Under the pieces are notes generated by a model that made no database searches, was not told the origin of the DNA, and worked only from the letters and a program-made list of their open reading frames with translations. Positions 16,486 through 25,923 of a DNA stretch of 64,000 bases are shown in pieces (the first letter of the stretch is position 1; each line of letters starts with the position of its first letter). The stretch is from Mucilaginibacter sp. (GTDB lineage: Bacteria; Bacteroidota; Bacteroidia; Sphingobacteriales; Sphingobacteriaceae), in NCBI GenBank assembly GCA_030445275.1, contig JAUCSE010000079.1, positions 62,001 through 126,000 on the forward strand. The letters run 5' to 3'. Position numbers and translations under genes: made by a program.

Positions 16486-17352
16486 TTATGTCTTCATCTG
16501 CTGTTTATACTCCGAAGGTTTTTTGCCGGTGATTAACTTGAAAAATTTATTAAAATTGGTGAGGTTATTATATCCGCATTGGTAACAAACATCTGCAATG
16601 GAGTTCTCCTCATCCTGTAATAACTTACAGGCATGTCCCACGCGCAATTCATTTGTAAATTGTGTGAATGATTTTTGAGTGCGGCTTTTAAAAAATCTGC
16701 AAAATGAATTGGTGGTCATATGACATAGATCGGCTACTTCCTTGAGCTCAATATCGCGTTGGAAATTTAACATTAAAAACTGGTACACATCATTGATCCG
16801 TTTGGTATCCTTTTCGTCGTATAAATTTTTAAAGGAGAAACTTGCCAGATAATCAAACTCCTGCGAAACCGATAAAAGTTCAACGGCTTGCAGAAAGTGA
16901 ATTATTTTTTTTAAGCCCTCCTTTTGCGATATCCCGGAAAGAATTTTTGTTACCTTTTTATTGGTTTCGCCATAAAACCTTAATCCTCTTGCTGATCGTT
17001 TGATAAGATCCGCTGTTGGATCTGAAATATTTTGCTCATCCGTTAAGTTCAACAAAAAATCAGGAGAGAAGTAAATAACGGTAGACCTGACATTGTTATC
17101 TTTTATTTCGCGCTGAAATATTTCATCATTCTGCCAAATATGAGGCAGATTTGGCCCCATTAATACCAGATCACCATCTTCAAAATTGTCTATATGGTCG
17201 CCAACTATACGTTTACCGTAACTCTTCTCAATCCATACCAGTTCACACAGATGGTGAAAATGCACTGGGGATGTTAGATAAGAGGTTTCTAATTTTTTTA
17301 TCCTGATCGTTTTACTGTCGGATAGGTTTATATCAATTAATTGTGGTTTCAT
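16486..17352 (-). CDS. AraC-family transcriptional regulator
   Basis: A 288-residue regulator with an N-terminal cupin sensor (VHFHHLCELVWIEKSYG, then GDLVLMGPNLPHIW) and a C-terminal pair of helix-turn-helix motifs (KEVADLCHMTTNSFCRFFKS and IADVCYQCGYNNLTNFNKFF). This is the usual form of sugar-responsive AraC proteins. The start at 17352 (MKPQLIDINL) was preferred over an upstream Met at 17403 because the extra 17 residues add nothing recognisable. It is divergent from the RraA/GH2/GH116 sugar operon that begins at 17528, with about 175 bp between the starts, so it most likely controls that operon in response to its sugar. Confidence 0.88.
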   Translation of the reverse strand: MKPQLIDINLSDSKTIRIKKLETSYLTSPVHFHHLCELVWIEKSYGKRIVGDHIDNFEDGDLVLMGPNLPHIWQNDEIFQREIKDNNVRSTVIYFSPDFLLNLTDEQNISDPTADLIKRSARGLRFYGETNKKVTKILSGISQKEGLKKIIHFLQAVELLSVSQEFDYLASFSFKNLYDEKDTKRINDVYQFLMLNFQRDIELKEVADLCHMTTNSFCRFFKSRTQKSFTQFTNELRVGHACKLLQDEENSIADVCYQCGYNNLTNFNKFFKLITGKKPSEYKQQMKT

Positions 17353-17486
17353 GGAGGGGCTAAAGGGTATATGCTTCTGTGTCAACAAAACTAAATTAAC
17401 CATTATTTCAAAATGAAAATTATTTTATGGTAAAATAGTTTATAAAGTTGCTAAATGACTTTTAGAAAATTGGTTGATACAGGCAC

Positions 17487-17494
17487 TATATTTA
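17487..17494 (+). promoter_or_regulatory. Candidate -7 element of the sugar operon
   Basis: TATATTTA matches seven of eight positions of TAnnTTTG and lies 33 bp before the chosen RraA start at 17528. A TTTTAG stretch about 21 bp upstream could be the -33 element. The site falls inside the longer RraA reading frame (from 17474), which argues for the shorter protein. Confidence 0.3.
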
Positions 17495-17527
17495 TCGGAA
17501 GTAAAATTGAAATATAGCGCAACAGAT

Positions 17528-18235
17528 ATGATAAATAGCGATACCAAACAAAAGTACTGGAATAACGACGACGAACTTTTTCAACTTGTGCGTAACGAGC
17601 TTTATACAGCTGTAGTAGGGGATATTATGGATAAGTTGGGTTTGCTACAACAGTTTTTACCGCCTCAAATAACACCGCTGAACGATGACCTGTTTATTGT
17701 TGGCAGGGCTATGACGGTATTAGAGGCAGATGTTGTTTCTGAAAAAAGTGAATATAACCCTATATTAAACAAACCATTTGGACTGATGCTTGAGGCGCTT
17801 GACGACCTGAAAAAGGATGAAGTATATATCTGTACAGGAGCATCGCCCCATTATGCGCTTTGGGGCGAGCTGATGAGCGTGAGGGCAAAAAAATTAGGAG
17901 CTGCCGGAGCAGTAGTTGATGGCTATTCGAGGGATACCAATGGCATTCGTAATATTAAGTTCCCGGTGTTTTCGTATGGGTGTTATGCCCAGGATCAGGC
18001 ACCACGAGGTAAGGTGATTGACTTTCGGGTACCCATTAATATAAAAGGGGTAATTATTAAACCCGGCGATATTGTTTTGGGCGATATTGATGGTGTTTGT
18101 ATTGTGCCGTGGGAAAGAGAAACGGAAATATTTATGTTGGCTATTGAAAAAGCCCGGGGAGAAAAACTGGTACAAAAAAAGATAGAAGAAGGCATGACTG
18201 CCAAAGCGGCCTTTGAATTGTACGGCATTATGTAA
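17528..18235 (+). CDS. RraA-family protein, probable class II oxo-acid aldolase
   Basis: A 235-residue member of the RraA / 4-hydroxy-4-methyl-2-oxoglutarate aldolase family. GAAGAVVDGYSRDT contains the Arg-Asp pair that binds substrate and metal in the aldolases, and LGDIDGVCIVPW is the conserved C-terminal signature. In the aldolase branch these enzymes split 2-oxo acids to pyruvate or release oxaloacetate. It is the first gene of an operon with an enolase-family dehydratase, a dehydrogenase and a lactonase, so cleavage of a 2-keto-3-deoxy sugar acid is a sensible role. That step is usually done by other aldolase families, so this is inference. RNase-E inhibition is unlikely in this context. 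Confidence 0.83.
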   Translation: MINSDTKQKYWNNDDELFQLVRNELYTAVVGDIMDKLGLLQQFLPPQITPLNDDLFIVGRAMTVLEADVVSEKSEYNPILNKPFGLMLEALDDLKKDEVYICTGASPHYALWGELMSVRAKKLGAAGAVVDGYSRDTNGIRNIKFPVFSYGCYAQDQAPRGKVIDFRVPINIKGVIIKPGDIVLGDIDGVCIVPWERETEIFMLAIEKARGEKLVQKKIEEGMTAKAAFELYGIM

Positions 18236-18271
18236 TAAGGTTTGTAAATTGTTAATTATCAATAAATAATA

Positions 18272-21196
18272 ATGATTAAAAATATATCTATATCTAAATT
18301 CTGCATACTTCTTTTATCATTAGTTTGGACAGGCTATTCTTTTGGCCAAAGCCGGATTAATGGATTTGATATTCCACGGATTTCGCCAATTCCAGCCACT
18401 GTTTCAGCGGTACAACAAGCACAGATTTCGCTAAATGGTAAATGGGATTTTCAGGTTTTAGGAAGTAATACCAAACACAACATTAATGTACCGGGCGAAT
18501 GGGAAATGCAGGGATTTACCGTAAATGAGGGCGAAACAGCTGTATATAGCTTGAAGCTTGATATCCCTGCTGATTGGAAAGGTCAGCGAGTAAAAATACG
18601 CTTTGATGGTGTTAGCTCGCATGCGTTAATAAGAGTTAACAACATAAAGGTGGGTGAACACGAGGGAAGTTTTGTGCCGTTTGAAGTGGATATTACCGAC
18701 GCGCTTAAACCCAGTGATAATTTATTGCAGGTAGAAGTGCAGGCATTAACTATTAGCGACCGGCTCGCCTGTACTTCGCAATATGCGGCGCATACTGTTG
18801 GCGGTTTGTTGCGCAAAGTGATTCTGTTTACTTTACCCCAAACAAATATAGCATCAACAGTAACTACAACAACATTTGATCCGCAGTTTAAAAATGCCGT
18901 TTTAAAAATACGATCAGAGATTGCTAACGAATCAGTATCCTCCTCCTCATTTCAACTACAATACGTTTTAACAGATGCAATGGGTAAGGTGATCTTTCAA
19001 AAGTTATCTGCGATCGAAAAAAATGTGACTCCCAACAGTATAGCAAACGTGGAAACAGCTGTTGAAGTAAAACAGCCGGAACAATGGAATCCGGAGCACC
19101 CCTATCTTTATCACCTGAAAAGTAGCTTACTGATAAATGGCAAAGCTGTTCAATCAATAATGCAAAATATTGGTTTCAGGCAGGTTAAGGTGATAGGCAA
19201 CCAGCTATTGGTAAACGGAAAGGCAGTAAAGCTGCATGGTGTAAACAGGCATTCCATACATCCGTTAACCGGCCGAAGTGTTAGTCCGGAGTTGGATCGG
19301 AAAGATGCGGAACTATTTCGTGATGCCAATTGTAACTATATCCGCACTTCACATTATCCGCCGTCCGAAGAGTTTTTAAACGCGGCAGATGAGCTGGGGT
19401 TATTTGTAGAAAGCGAGGCTTCCCTTTGCTGGATAAACCATGGTGCAGCACCCATCTGGAAAAAATGGGATTATAGAGATGAACGGTTTTTACCCTATAT
19501 GGTTAATGCCGATGTTGGGAATATATTAGCTGGCCGTAACCATCCATCCATCATCATCTGGTCGCTGGGGAATGAATCGGGATGGAGCCCATTATGGGGA
19601 AAAGTATTAGCAGTTGTAAAAACGCTTGATCCGTCGCGCCCAACAACCTTTCATGACCAATGCTGGGGGGGCTATAATAACGCACACAGCAAGGCAGATA
19701 TCGCGGTGTACCATTATCCCGGCATCAATGGGCCCGCTGCAAGCGATACCATGAAGCGGCCGGTTCTTTTTGGCGAATACGCGCACATCTCCTGCTATAA
19801 TCGGCGCGAGCTGTTAACCGACCCGGGTATACGCAGTAGCTACGGCAAACCATTGGAAACGATGTGCGATTCCATGTATTATCACAAGGGATGCCTCGGC
19901 GGCGCTATATGGAGCGGCATCGATGATACTTTCCATATGCCCGACGGAAGAATAATAGGTTACGGTCCCTGGGGGCCGATAGATGGCTGGCGCAGGCCGA
20001 AGCCTGAGTATTTTGGTATGAAGAAAGCTTATTCCGCCATAAAAGTAAAACATATCAACTGGCCATCAGCTGGTAAAAAATATATAGAATTAAGTGTGGA
20101 GAACCGGTACGATTTTACATCATTAAAAGAAGTAAATATCACCGCTATTATCAATGGGGTTTCGCAAACGATTAAAAGTGATATTGCTCCACGCAGTAGT
20201 GGAATTATCAGAATTTCTGGCGACCACGTAAAAACGCTTGAACTTACATTTAAAGATCCACGGGGTTTTATTGCTGATGAAGAAAAATATGAAACAACTA
20301 TTGATACACCAGCGCCAACTGGTCAAAATATTGAAGTATCATACACCGAAAATGAAGCTGCTTATAAGGTGAAACAGGGCGGTGTGCAATACATCATCAG
20401 TAAAAACACAGGTATCATCATCTCGGCCCGAAAAGGTGATACCGAGATATTAAAACAAGGCCCGGTATTTAGCATGGTAGCCATGAATAGCGAGGATGGC
20501 GGCAAACCAAATGTAGCGGGCGAAACCTATCAGAATAATATTTACCCACTTAAAAATTATCCTTTGTACACCTTATTTGCCAGTAATCTTGTAGCGCAAA
20601 AAGTTGACTCCGGGCTAAAATTTTCTATGGATGTTTCTTACGCTGATTGTAAGGGCAAACAAAGCTATTTATTCACCAACGATGGAAAACTGATAACCGA
20701 ATATGAGGTTCAATATACAAAGGCTGATATATCGCCGTATCAATATGGACTCATGCTGCAACTACCAAAATCATTCGATCAGCTTAATTGGAAACGAAAA
20801 GCAGAGTTTACTGCTTATCCGGCGAATGATATTGCACGCGCGGAAGGCATGGCTACATTGAATGCCAAACATGCTGAGGCTGTGGAGGAGTGGGGTGTTG
20901 TACCAAAAGGCGATTGGAAAGATGACGCGGATGATCTGGGAAGTAATGATTTCAGGTCAACCAAACGGTATATTCAAAAGGCATCGTTACAAAATAATAA
21001 TGGGGACACAGTTAATGTACTTTCTGATGCAACGCAGGCTTCGCGAACCTGGTTACAGGACGGACAGGTGAACTGGCTGATAGCAGATTACTGTAATAAT
21101 GGGTCCGAACCATTTTATGGCTCCCCACACTCGGCCGGAAGAATAAAAGTAAAAGATAATGTTTTAAAAGGGAAATTAGTACTGATATTGAAATAG
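18272..21196 (+). CDS. Glycoside hydrolase family 2 enzyme (beta-galactosidase-like), exported
   Basis: A 974-residue retaining exo-glycosidase with a Sec signal peptide (SLVWTGYSFGQ). Domain order is the GH2 one: sugar-binding jelly roll (LNGKWDFQVLG, then VPGEWEMQGF), an Ig-like domain, the TIM barrel (GVNRHSIHPLTGR) and a long C-terminal beta-galactosidase small-chain region. The acid/base is Glu435 in WSLGNESGW and the nucleophile is Glu502 in LFGEYAH. Length fits LacZ-like periplasmic enzymes of Bacteroidota. It lies 36 bp after the RraA gene and 37 bp before the dehydratase gene, so it is in the same operon. Galactosidase activity is the default, but galacturonic or other beta-linked sugars are possible. 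Confidence 0.9.
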   Translation: MIKNISISKFCILLLSLVWTGYSFGQSRINGFDIPRISPIPATVSAVQQAQISLNGKWDFQVLGSNTKHNINVPGEWEMQGFTVNEGETAVYSLKLDIPADWKGQRVKIRFDGVSSHALIRVNNIKVGEHEGSFVPFEVDITDALKPSDNLLQVEVQALTISDRLACTSQYAAHTVGGLLRKVILFTLPQTNIASTVTTTTFDPQFKNAVLKIRSEIANESVSSSSFQLQYVLTDAMGKVIFQKLSAIEKNVTPNSIANVETAVEVKQPEQWNPEHPYLYHLKSSLLINGKAVQSIMQNIGFRQVKVIGNQLLVNGKAVKLHGVNRHSIHPLTGRSVSPELDRKDAELFRDANCNYIRTSHYPPSEEFLNAADELGLFVESEASLCWINHGAAPIWKKWDYRDERFLPYMVNADVGNILAGRNHPSIIIWSLGNESGWSPLWGKVLAVVKTLDPSRPTTFHDQCWGGYNNAHSKADIAVYHYPGINGPAASDTMKRPVLFGEYAHISCYNRRELLTDPGIRSSYGKPLETMCDSMYYHKGCLGGAIWSGIDDTFHMPDGRIIGYGPWGPIDGWRRPKPEYFGMKKAYSAIKVKHINWPSAGKKYIELSVENRYDFTSLKEVNITAIINGVSQTIKSDIAPRSSGIIRISGDHVKTLELTFKDPRGFIADEEKYETTIDTPAPTGQNIEVSYTENEAAYKVKQGGVQYIISKNTGIIISARKGDTEILKQGPVFSMVAMNSEDGGKPNVAGETYQNNIYPLKNYPLYTLFASNLVAQKVDSGLKFSMDVSYADCKGKQSYLFTNDGKLITEYEVQYTKADISPYQYGLMLQLPKSFDQLNWKRKAEFTAYPANDIARAEGMATLNAKHAEAVEEWGVVPKGDWKDDADDLGSNDFRSTKRYIQKASLQNNNGDTVNVLSDATQASRTWLQDGQVNWLIADYCNNGSEPFYGSPHSAGRIKVKDNVLKGKLVLILK

Positions 21197-21233
21197 ATCC
21201 CGAAAACAATACATAACTGTTATCAAAGGAAAA

Positions 21234-22400
21234 ATGAAAATTACAGAAGTAAAAGTCTGGTTGGTTGAAGGGGTAAAATATAACTGGACACTATTGAAAA
21301 TATATACCGACACCGGGCATACTGGTGTTGGCGAAGCCACCAACTGGCCGGGCAGTCCTATAGTTTACAACGCGGCAAAACACGTTGGGGAACGCATCAT
21401 TGGGCTTGACCCTATGCGGACAGATTTTATCTGGACAAAACTTTATCGTGACCTGAACTGGATAGGACCTTTTGGCGCCAGCATGTGCGCTATCAGCGGG
21501 ATTGATATGGCGTTGCTCGATTTGAAAGGGAAAATACTTAACACACCTTGTTACGAGTTACTGGGCGGGGCATTCCGTAAAGATATTTTACTTTATGCCA
21601 ACTATTGGTTCACCGGCGGAGGGCATAATGCAGCCGATTATGCGGCGCAGGCAAAAAAGGTAAAAGAGGCGGGTTTTACCGGTTTAAAATTTGACCCTTT
21701 TGCGCATACCAATTATTTATATGGCGAAGATTTGTCAAGCAACCTTACCCTTACCGCGGGTCAGCAGGATTTGGCATTTAATGTCAGTAAAGCCGTACGT
21801 GATGCAGTAGGGCCCGATTTTGATATCATGATTGAAACGCATGCTATGCTCAATTATCGGGTGGCTGTAAAAATGGCTCAGCGGTTAGCCGAATTGGATA
21901 TTACCTGGTATGAAGAACCGGCCGGCCCCGAGAGCGCTGATACTTTAAGGGCCATGCGCGAGCGTATCCCATCTAATGTATCTATTTGTGTTGGTGAGCG
22001 TCATTATACCCGTCATGGTATTCGTCCGGTATTGGAGAAAAATATTTGCGATATCATGATGCCGGATATTACCCGTTGCGGTGGCCCGTCTGAAATGAAA
22101 CGCATGGCAACCATGATGGAAGCGTACAATGTATTATTGGCTCCGCATAATCCCAACGGGCCGCTGTCTACATTAGCATCTGCGCATGTATGCGCCTCGG
22201 TACCCAATTTTTTCAGACAGGAATTTATGTTCAATGATGTGGCCTGGCGCGATACCGTGATTACTCATCCCATCAAAAACATGATCAAAGATGGACATTT
22301 GCACCTAAGTGACCGCCCCGGTTTAGGAGTTGACCTGGTTGAAGCCGAAATGGAAAAACATCCGGGTGTATTGCAACCCCGGGCAGGGTTTTATATATGA
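21234..22400 (+). CDS. Enolase-superfamily sugar-acid dehydratase (mandelate racemase/muconate-lactonizing type)
   Basis: A 388-residue enzyme with an N-terminal capping domain and a C-terminal barrel. Metal ligands are Glu201 (MIETHAM), Glu227 or Glu228 (WYEEP) and Glu255 (VGERH). His203 is placed as in galactonate dehydratase, and His305 in APHNPNGP matches the second catalytic His of that group. The first ligand is Glu rather than the usual Asp. The expected reaction is dehydration of an aldonic acid to a 2-keto-3-deoxy acid. Its operon partners supply the acid (dehydrogenase and lactonase) and can cleave the product (RraA-type aldolase). Which sugar acid is used cannot be told from sequence. 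Confidence 0.87.
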   Translation: MKITEVKVWLVEGVKYNWTLLKIYTDTGHTGVGEATNWPGSPIVYNAAKHVGERIIGLDPMRTDFIWTKLYRDLNWIGPFGASMCAISGIDMALLDLKGKILNTPCYELLGGAFRKDILLYANYWFTGGGHNAADYAAQAKKVKEAGFTGLKFDPFAHTNYLYGEDLSSNLTLTAGQQDLAFNVSKAVRDAVGPDFDIMIETHAMLNYRVAVKMAQRLAELDITWYEEPAGPESADTLRAMRERIPSNVSICVGERHYTRHGIRPVLEKNICDIMMPDITRCGGPSEMKRMATMMEAYNVLLAPHNPNGPLSTLASAHVCASVPNFFRQEFMFNDVAWRDTVITHPIKNMIKDGHLHLSDRPGLGVDLVEAEMEKHPGVLQPRAGFYI

Positions 22401-22418
22401 TAACCATATATTCGGGTA

Positions 22419-25115
22419 ATGAAAAATATTAAACGCCGGGATTTTTTAAGGAATACTGGTATTATCACCGCTGGTTTGCTGGCTTCCCGTATGCCGGTAA
22501 TGGCAATGCCTGCGGCGCGATGGGTTGCAGAAAATGGCCCTTTGCAATTAGATAAAAACCTGGATCCCGAATGGATAAAGTCGTTATATAAAAGGGGGAC
22601 GGTTACTACTTATCTCAAAAGCAAAAACGAACTTCAATATATCGGTATGCCAGTAGGGGGTATTAATTGTGGTACCGTATATTTAGGGGGTGACGGTGGT
22701 TTATGGCTCTGGGATATCTTTAATAAAAACCAGGAAGGAATTGAACCCAAAGTTGTGGAATGGAGCGCAGATGCTCAGATTCCACCTGTAAAAATACGTC
22801 CACGTGATGGGGCCTGTTATGTGCAACCATCAACCAATATCCGCCCGCTGGAACAAGGGTTTGCTATCAAAATTAAATACCAGGGGAATACCATTATTAA
22901 ACGTTTCCACCAGGATGATTGGGACGAGATCAGGTTTGAGGCTACTTATCCCGTAGCCGTTATCCATTATTTGGATAAAAAATTACCCCTAACAATTAAG
23001 CTGACCGCGTTTTCTCCGTTTATTCCGCTGGATGAAGACAATTCGAATATTCCGGTAACCATCCAGTCGTTCGAAATAAAAAATACAGGTACAGCTATCA
23101 TTGAAACAGAGATTGTTAGCTGGCTTGAGAACGCGGTCTGCAAGTTTTCGGCAACAGCCAGTACCGATGGAAAAAGAATAAATAAGGTGATCAGCAAAAC
23201 AGATCATGTGTCGGTGTTCGCCACATTTGAACCGGGAGATAAGACAAAGTTTATTGACGCTGGTGATACCGGTTCAATGTGTTTATCTTTTATCGGGAAA
23301 AATGCTGCCGGTATTTCCTCTTTTCAGCTTCCTGTTTCTGCGGCATCTTTTTCCTCAAAAACCACCGATGAAAATGTTGTTAATGCAGATGAAAAACTAA
23401 TTGCTGGTATAGTTTCATCACAGCAAATTTTACCCAGGAAAACTATAAAGAAAGAATTTGCCATCAGCTGGCATTTTCCGAATGTAGGCAAACGTATTGA
23501 TGTACCCGATGCCAGAACCGGGCATTACTACCTGAACAAATATACGGATGCCTTAGCGGTTGTAGATGATGTGGCTGATCGCTTTTCCTATTTATCATCA
23601 CAAACAAAACTGTGGAGTGCAACCTGGTACGATTCCAGCTTACCTCATTGGTTCATGGAACGAACTTTTTTAAATATCTCGGCATTGGCCACTACCACTT
23701 CACATCGTTTTAAAACGGGGCGTTCATGGGCCTGGGAGGGTGTGGGGGCTTGCGAAGGGAATTGCACGCATGTATGGCAATATGCGCAGGCCATCGGCCG
23801 GATATTCCCGGCTATTGAACGGGATAACCGCCAGCGGGTTGACCTGGGGATCTCTTTGCAGGAGGATGGCGGTATATGGTTCAGGGGTGAGTATGATAAA
23901 CGACCCGCTATTGATGGCCAGGCCGGCAGGGTATTGGGTTGCCTGCGCGAGCACCAGATGAGTGCCGATGATACTTTTTTAAAAAATAACTGGACCCATA
24001 TCAAAAAAGCCACCCAATTTATCATTAATCAGGACCGGAATGGTGACGGCATGACCGATACCCCACTGGAAAATACATTGGATGCTGTATGGGATGGTGA
24101 AATTGCCTGGATCGTTGGTTTATGTATTGCCGCTGTAAAAGCAGGAGGAATGATGGCTGGGGAAATGAATGATGCAGCCTTTGCTATCCAGTGCAATGAG
24201 TACGTAGTGAAAGGGACTCAAAATATGGATGATCTTTTATTCAATGGCGAGTATTACATCCATCGTCCGGATGCGGTGAAGGGGAGAAAAGGTATTGGCT
24301 CCTATAACACTTGCCATATTGACCAGGTAATGGGCCAAAGCTGGGCATGGCAGCTAGGGTTGGGCAGGATCAACAATAAAGAAAAGACAGTGTCGGCGCT
24401 GCATGCTTTGTGGAAATACAATTTCACTACAGATGTTGGCCCGTATATAAAAAGGCATATAGGGGGCCGGCCATATGCCTTACCAGGCGAAGGTGGTATG
24501 ATCATGAATACGAACCCCAAAAATGAGCCCAAACCATATGGCGAGGATGTGACCTGGCAGGCGGGCTATTTTAATGAGTGTATGACGGGCTTTGAACACC
24601 AGGTGGCTAGCCATTTGATGGCCGAAGGCATGATAGATGAGGCATTGATTTTAACAAGAACGGTACATGACAGGTATCATGCTTTTAAACGAAACCCATT
24701 TAATGAAATTGAATGCAGCGACCATTATGGCCGGGCCATGGCCAGCTATGGCACCTTTATTACCGCTTGTGGTTTTGAGTACCACGGCCCAAATGGATTT
24801 ATCCGTTTTACACCAAAATGGGATAAAGAAAATTTTAAAACACCATTTACCGCAGCACAGGGCTGGGGAACTTATATGCAAACGAAAACCGGGAGCAAGC
24901 AGGAGCATCGTTTGAAATTAAAATATGGTTCATTACAATTACAAAAAATCAGTCTGGAGAAAATGGATGGCCGGCTAGTGAGCAGTATCCTGGTAGTTGC
25001 GGGTAATCAAAAGATTGTCGCTAATTTCCAGCAAGAGGGTACATCCATTTTAATAACATTATCAAAACGGGTAAATTTACCAACCAACCAATCAATAATA
25101 GTTACTATATCATAA
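22419..25115 (+). CDS. GH116-family beta-glycosidase (GBA2-like), Tat-type signal
   Basis: A 898-residue glycosidase resembling the bile-acid beta-glucosidase (GBA2) group. The N-terminus carries a twin-arginine-like signal (KRRDFLRNTG) followed by a hydrophobic stretch. The N-terminal beta domain includes IGMPVGGINCGTVYLGGDGG. The (alpha/alpha)6 catalytic domain includes SWAWEGVGACEGNCTHVWQY and CHIDQVMGQSWAWQLGLG, in which Asp635 fits the acid/base. GH116 enzymes release glucose, xylose or N-acetylglucosamine from beta-linkages with retention. It follows the dehydratase gene by 18 bp and the SDR gene starts 3 bp after its stop. Together with the GH2 enzyme it would release the sugar that the rest of the operon oxidises. 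Confidence 0.85.
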   Translation: MKNIKRRDFLRNTGIITAGLLASRMPVMAMPAARWVAENGPLQLDKNLDPEWIKSLYKRGTVTTYLKSKNELQYIGMPVGGINCGTVYLGGDGGLWLWDIFNKNQEGIEPKVVEWSADAQIPPVKIRPRDGACYVQPSTNIRPLEQGFAIKIKYQGNTIIKRFHQDDWDEIRFEATYPVAVIHYLDKKLPLTIKLTAFSPFIPLDEDNSNIPVTIQSFEIKNTGTAIIETEIVSWLENAVCKFSATASTDGKRINKVISKTDHVSVFATFEPGDKTKFIDAGDTGSMCLSFIGKNAAGISSFQLPVSAASFSSKTTDENVVNADEKLIAGIVSSQQILPRKTIKKEFAISWHFPNVGKRIDVPDARTGHYYLNKYTDALAVVDDVADRFSYLSSQTKLWSATWYDSSLPHWFMERTFLNISALATTTSHRFKTGRSWAWEGVGACEGNCTHVWQYAQAIGRIFPAIERDNRQRVDLGISLQEDGGIWFRGEYDKRPAIDGQAGRVLGCLREHQMSADDTFLKNNWTHIKKATQFIINQDRNGDGMTDTPLENTLDAVWDGEIAWIVGLCIAAVKAGGMMAGEMNDAAFAIQCNEYVVKGTQNMDDLLFNGEYYIHRPDAVKGRKGIGSYNTCHIDQVMGQSWAWQLGLGRINNKEKTVSALHALWKYNFTTDVGPYIKRHIGGRPYALPGEGGMIMNTNPKNEPKPYGEDVTWQAGYFNECMTGFEHQVASHLMAEGMIDEALILTRTVHDRYHAFKRNPFNEIECSDHYGRAMASYGTFITACGFEYHGPNGFIRFTPKWDKENFKTPFTAAQGWGTYMQTKTGSKQEHRLKLKYGSLQLQKISLEKMDGRLVSSILVVAGNQKIVANFQQEGTSILITLSKRVNLPTNQSIIVTIS

Positions 25116-25118
25116 CGG

Positions 25119-25892
25119 ATGTTTCAGATAGACCTTACCGGTAAAACCGTATTAATAACCGGCGCTTCGTCAGGTATTGGATTGGGTGCAGCCAAAATGT
25201 TTGCCAAAGCAGGTGCAAATGTTTCGGGCTGCGGTTTGGAAAAAAACGGCAACGAGTTTATAAAAACAGTTCAGGAGCAGGGTGCACAGGCATTATACAT
25301 TACCTGTGATGTGACGAATAGAGAAGAACTGGGTAAACTAGTTCAGCATACCATTGAAAAATTCAACAGTATTGATATTTTGATATCAAATGCGGGCGGA
25401 AATATGTTTGAAGGCGCTGAAAATTGCGATGATGAACACTGGCAGCAAAATATTAATCTGAACCTGGCATCGCACTGGCAACTGGCCAAATTGTGTAAAC
25501 CCTATCTCGAGCAGTATCATGGTGTTATTATCATCATGACCTCCAATCACGCATTTAGTACCATGTCTGGATGTTTTCCGTATAATATTACCAAAACCGC
25601 GCTGACCGGCCTGGTAAGGAGCCTGGCTATAGAATGGGGGCCTTCCATACGAACGGTTGGCTTGGCTCCTGGTTTTATTGATACACCTGGTAACCAGCAA
25701 TGGTTTAATTCATTTCCTGACCCGGCAAAAGAGCGGGCAAAAACCATTAATCAGCACCTTGTTAAAAGGATTGGAACACCCGAAGAGGTAGGTGCCTGGT
25801 GCGTGTTCCTGGCAAGTGATCACGCCGCTTTTGCCTCGGGAACAACCTATTTACTGGACGGGGGACGAAGCTCCCTAATGCAGGATAGCTAA
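25119..25892 (+). CDS. SDR-family sugar dehydrogenase
   Basis: A 257-residue classical short-chain dehydrogenase. TGASSGIG is the NAD(P)-binding loop and NAGG the structural motif. The catalytic triad is visible as the Ser in IMTSNHAF, thirteen residues before the Tyr of YNITK, whose Lys is four residues on. YLLDGGRSS closes the fold. In this operon the best role is oxidation of a free sugar at C1 to its lactone, the first step before the SMP-30 lactonase. The start 3 bp after the GH116 stop shows tight coupling. Dehydrogenase fold is certain, the sugar substrate is inferred. Confidence 0.87.
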   Translation: MFQIDLTGKTVLITGASSGIGLGAAKMFAKAGANVSGCGLEKNGNEFIKTVQEQGAQALYITCDVTNREELGKLVQHTIEKFNSIDILISNAGGNMFEGAENCDDEHWQQNINLNLASHWQLAKLCKPYLEQYHGVIIIMTSNHAFSTMSGCFPYNITKTALTGLVRSLAIEWGPSIRTVGLAPGFIDTPGNQQWFNSFPDPAKERAKTINQHLVKRIGTPEEVGAWCVFLASDHAAFASGTTYLLDGGRSSLMQDS

Positions 25893-25923
25893 ACTACTAT
25901 AACTCAAATTCAACTTATAACTG

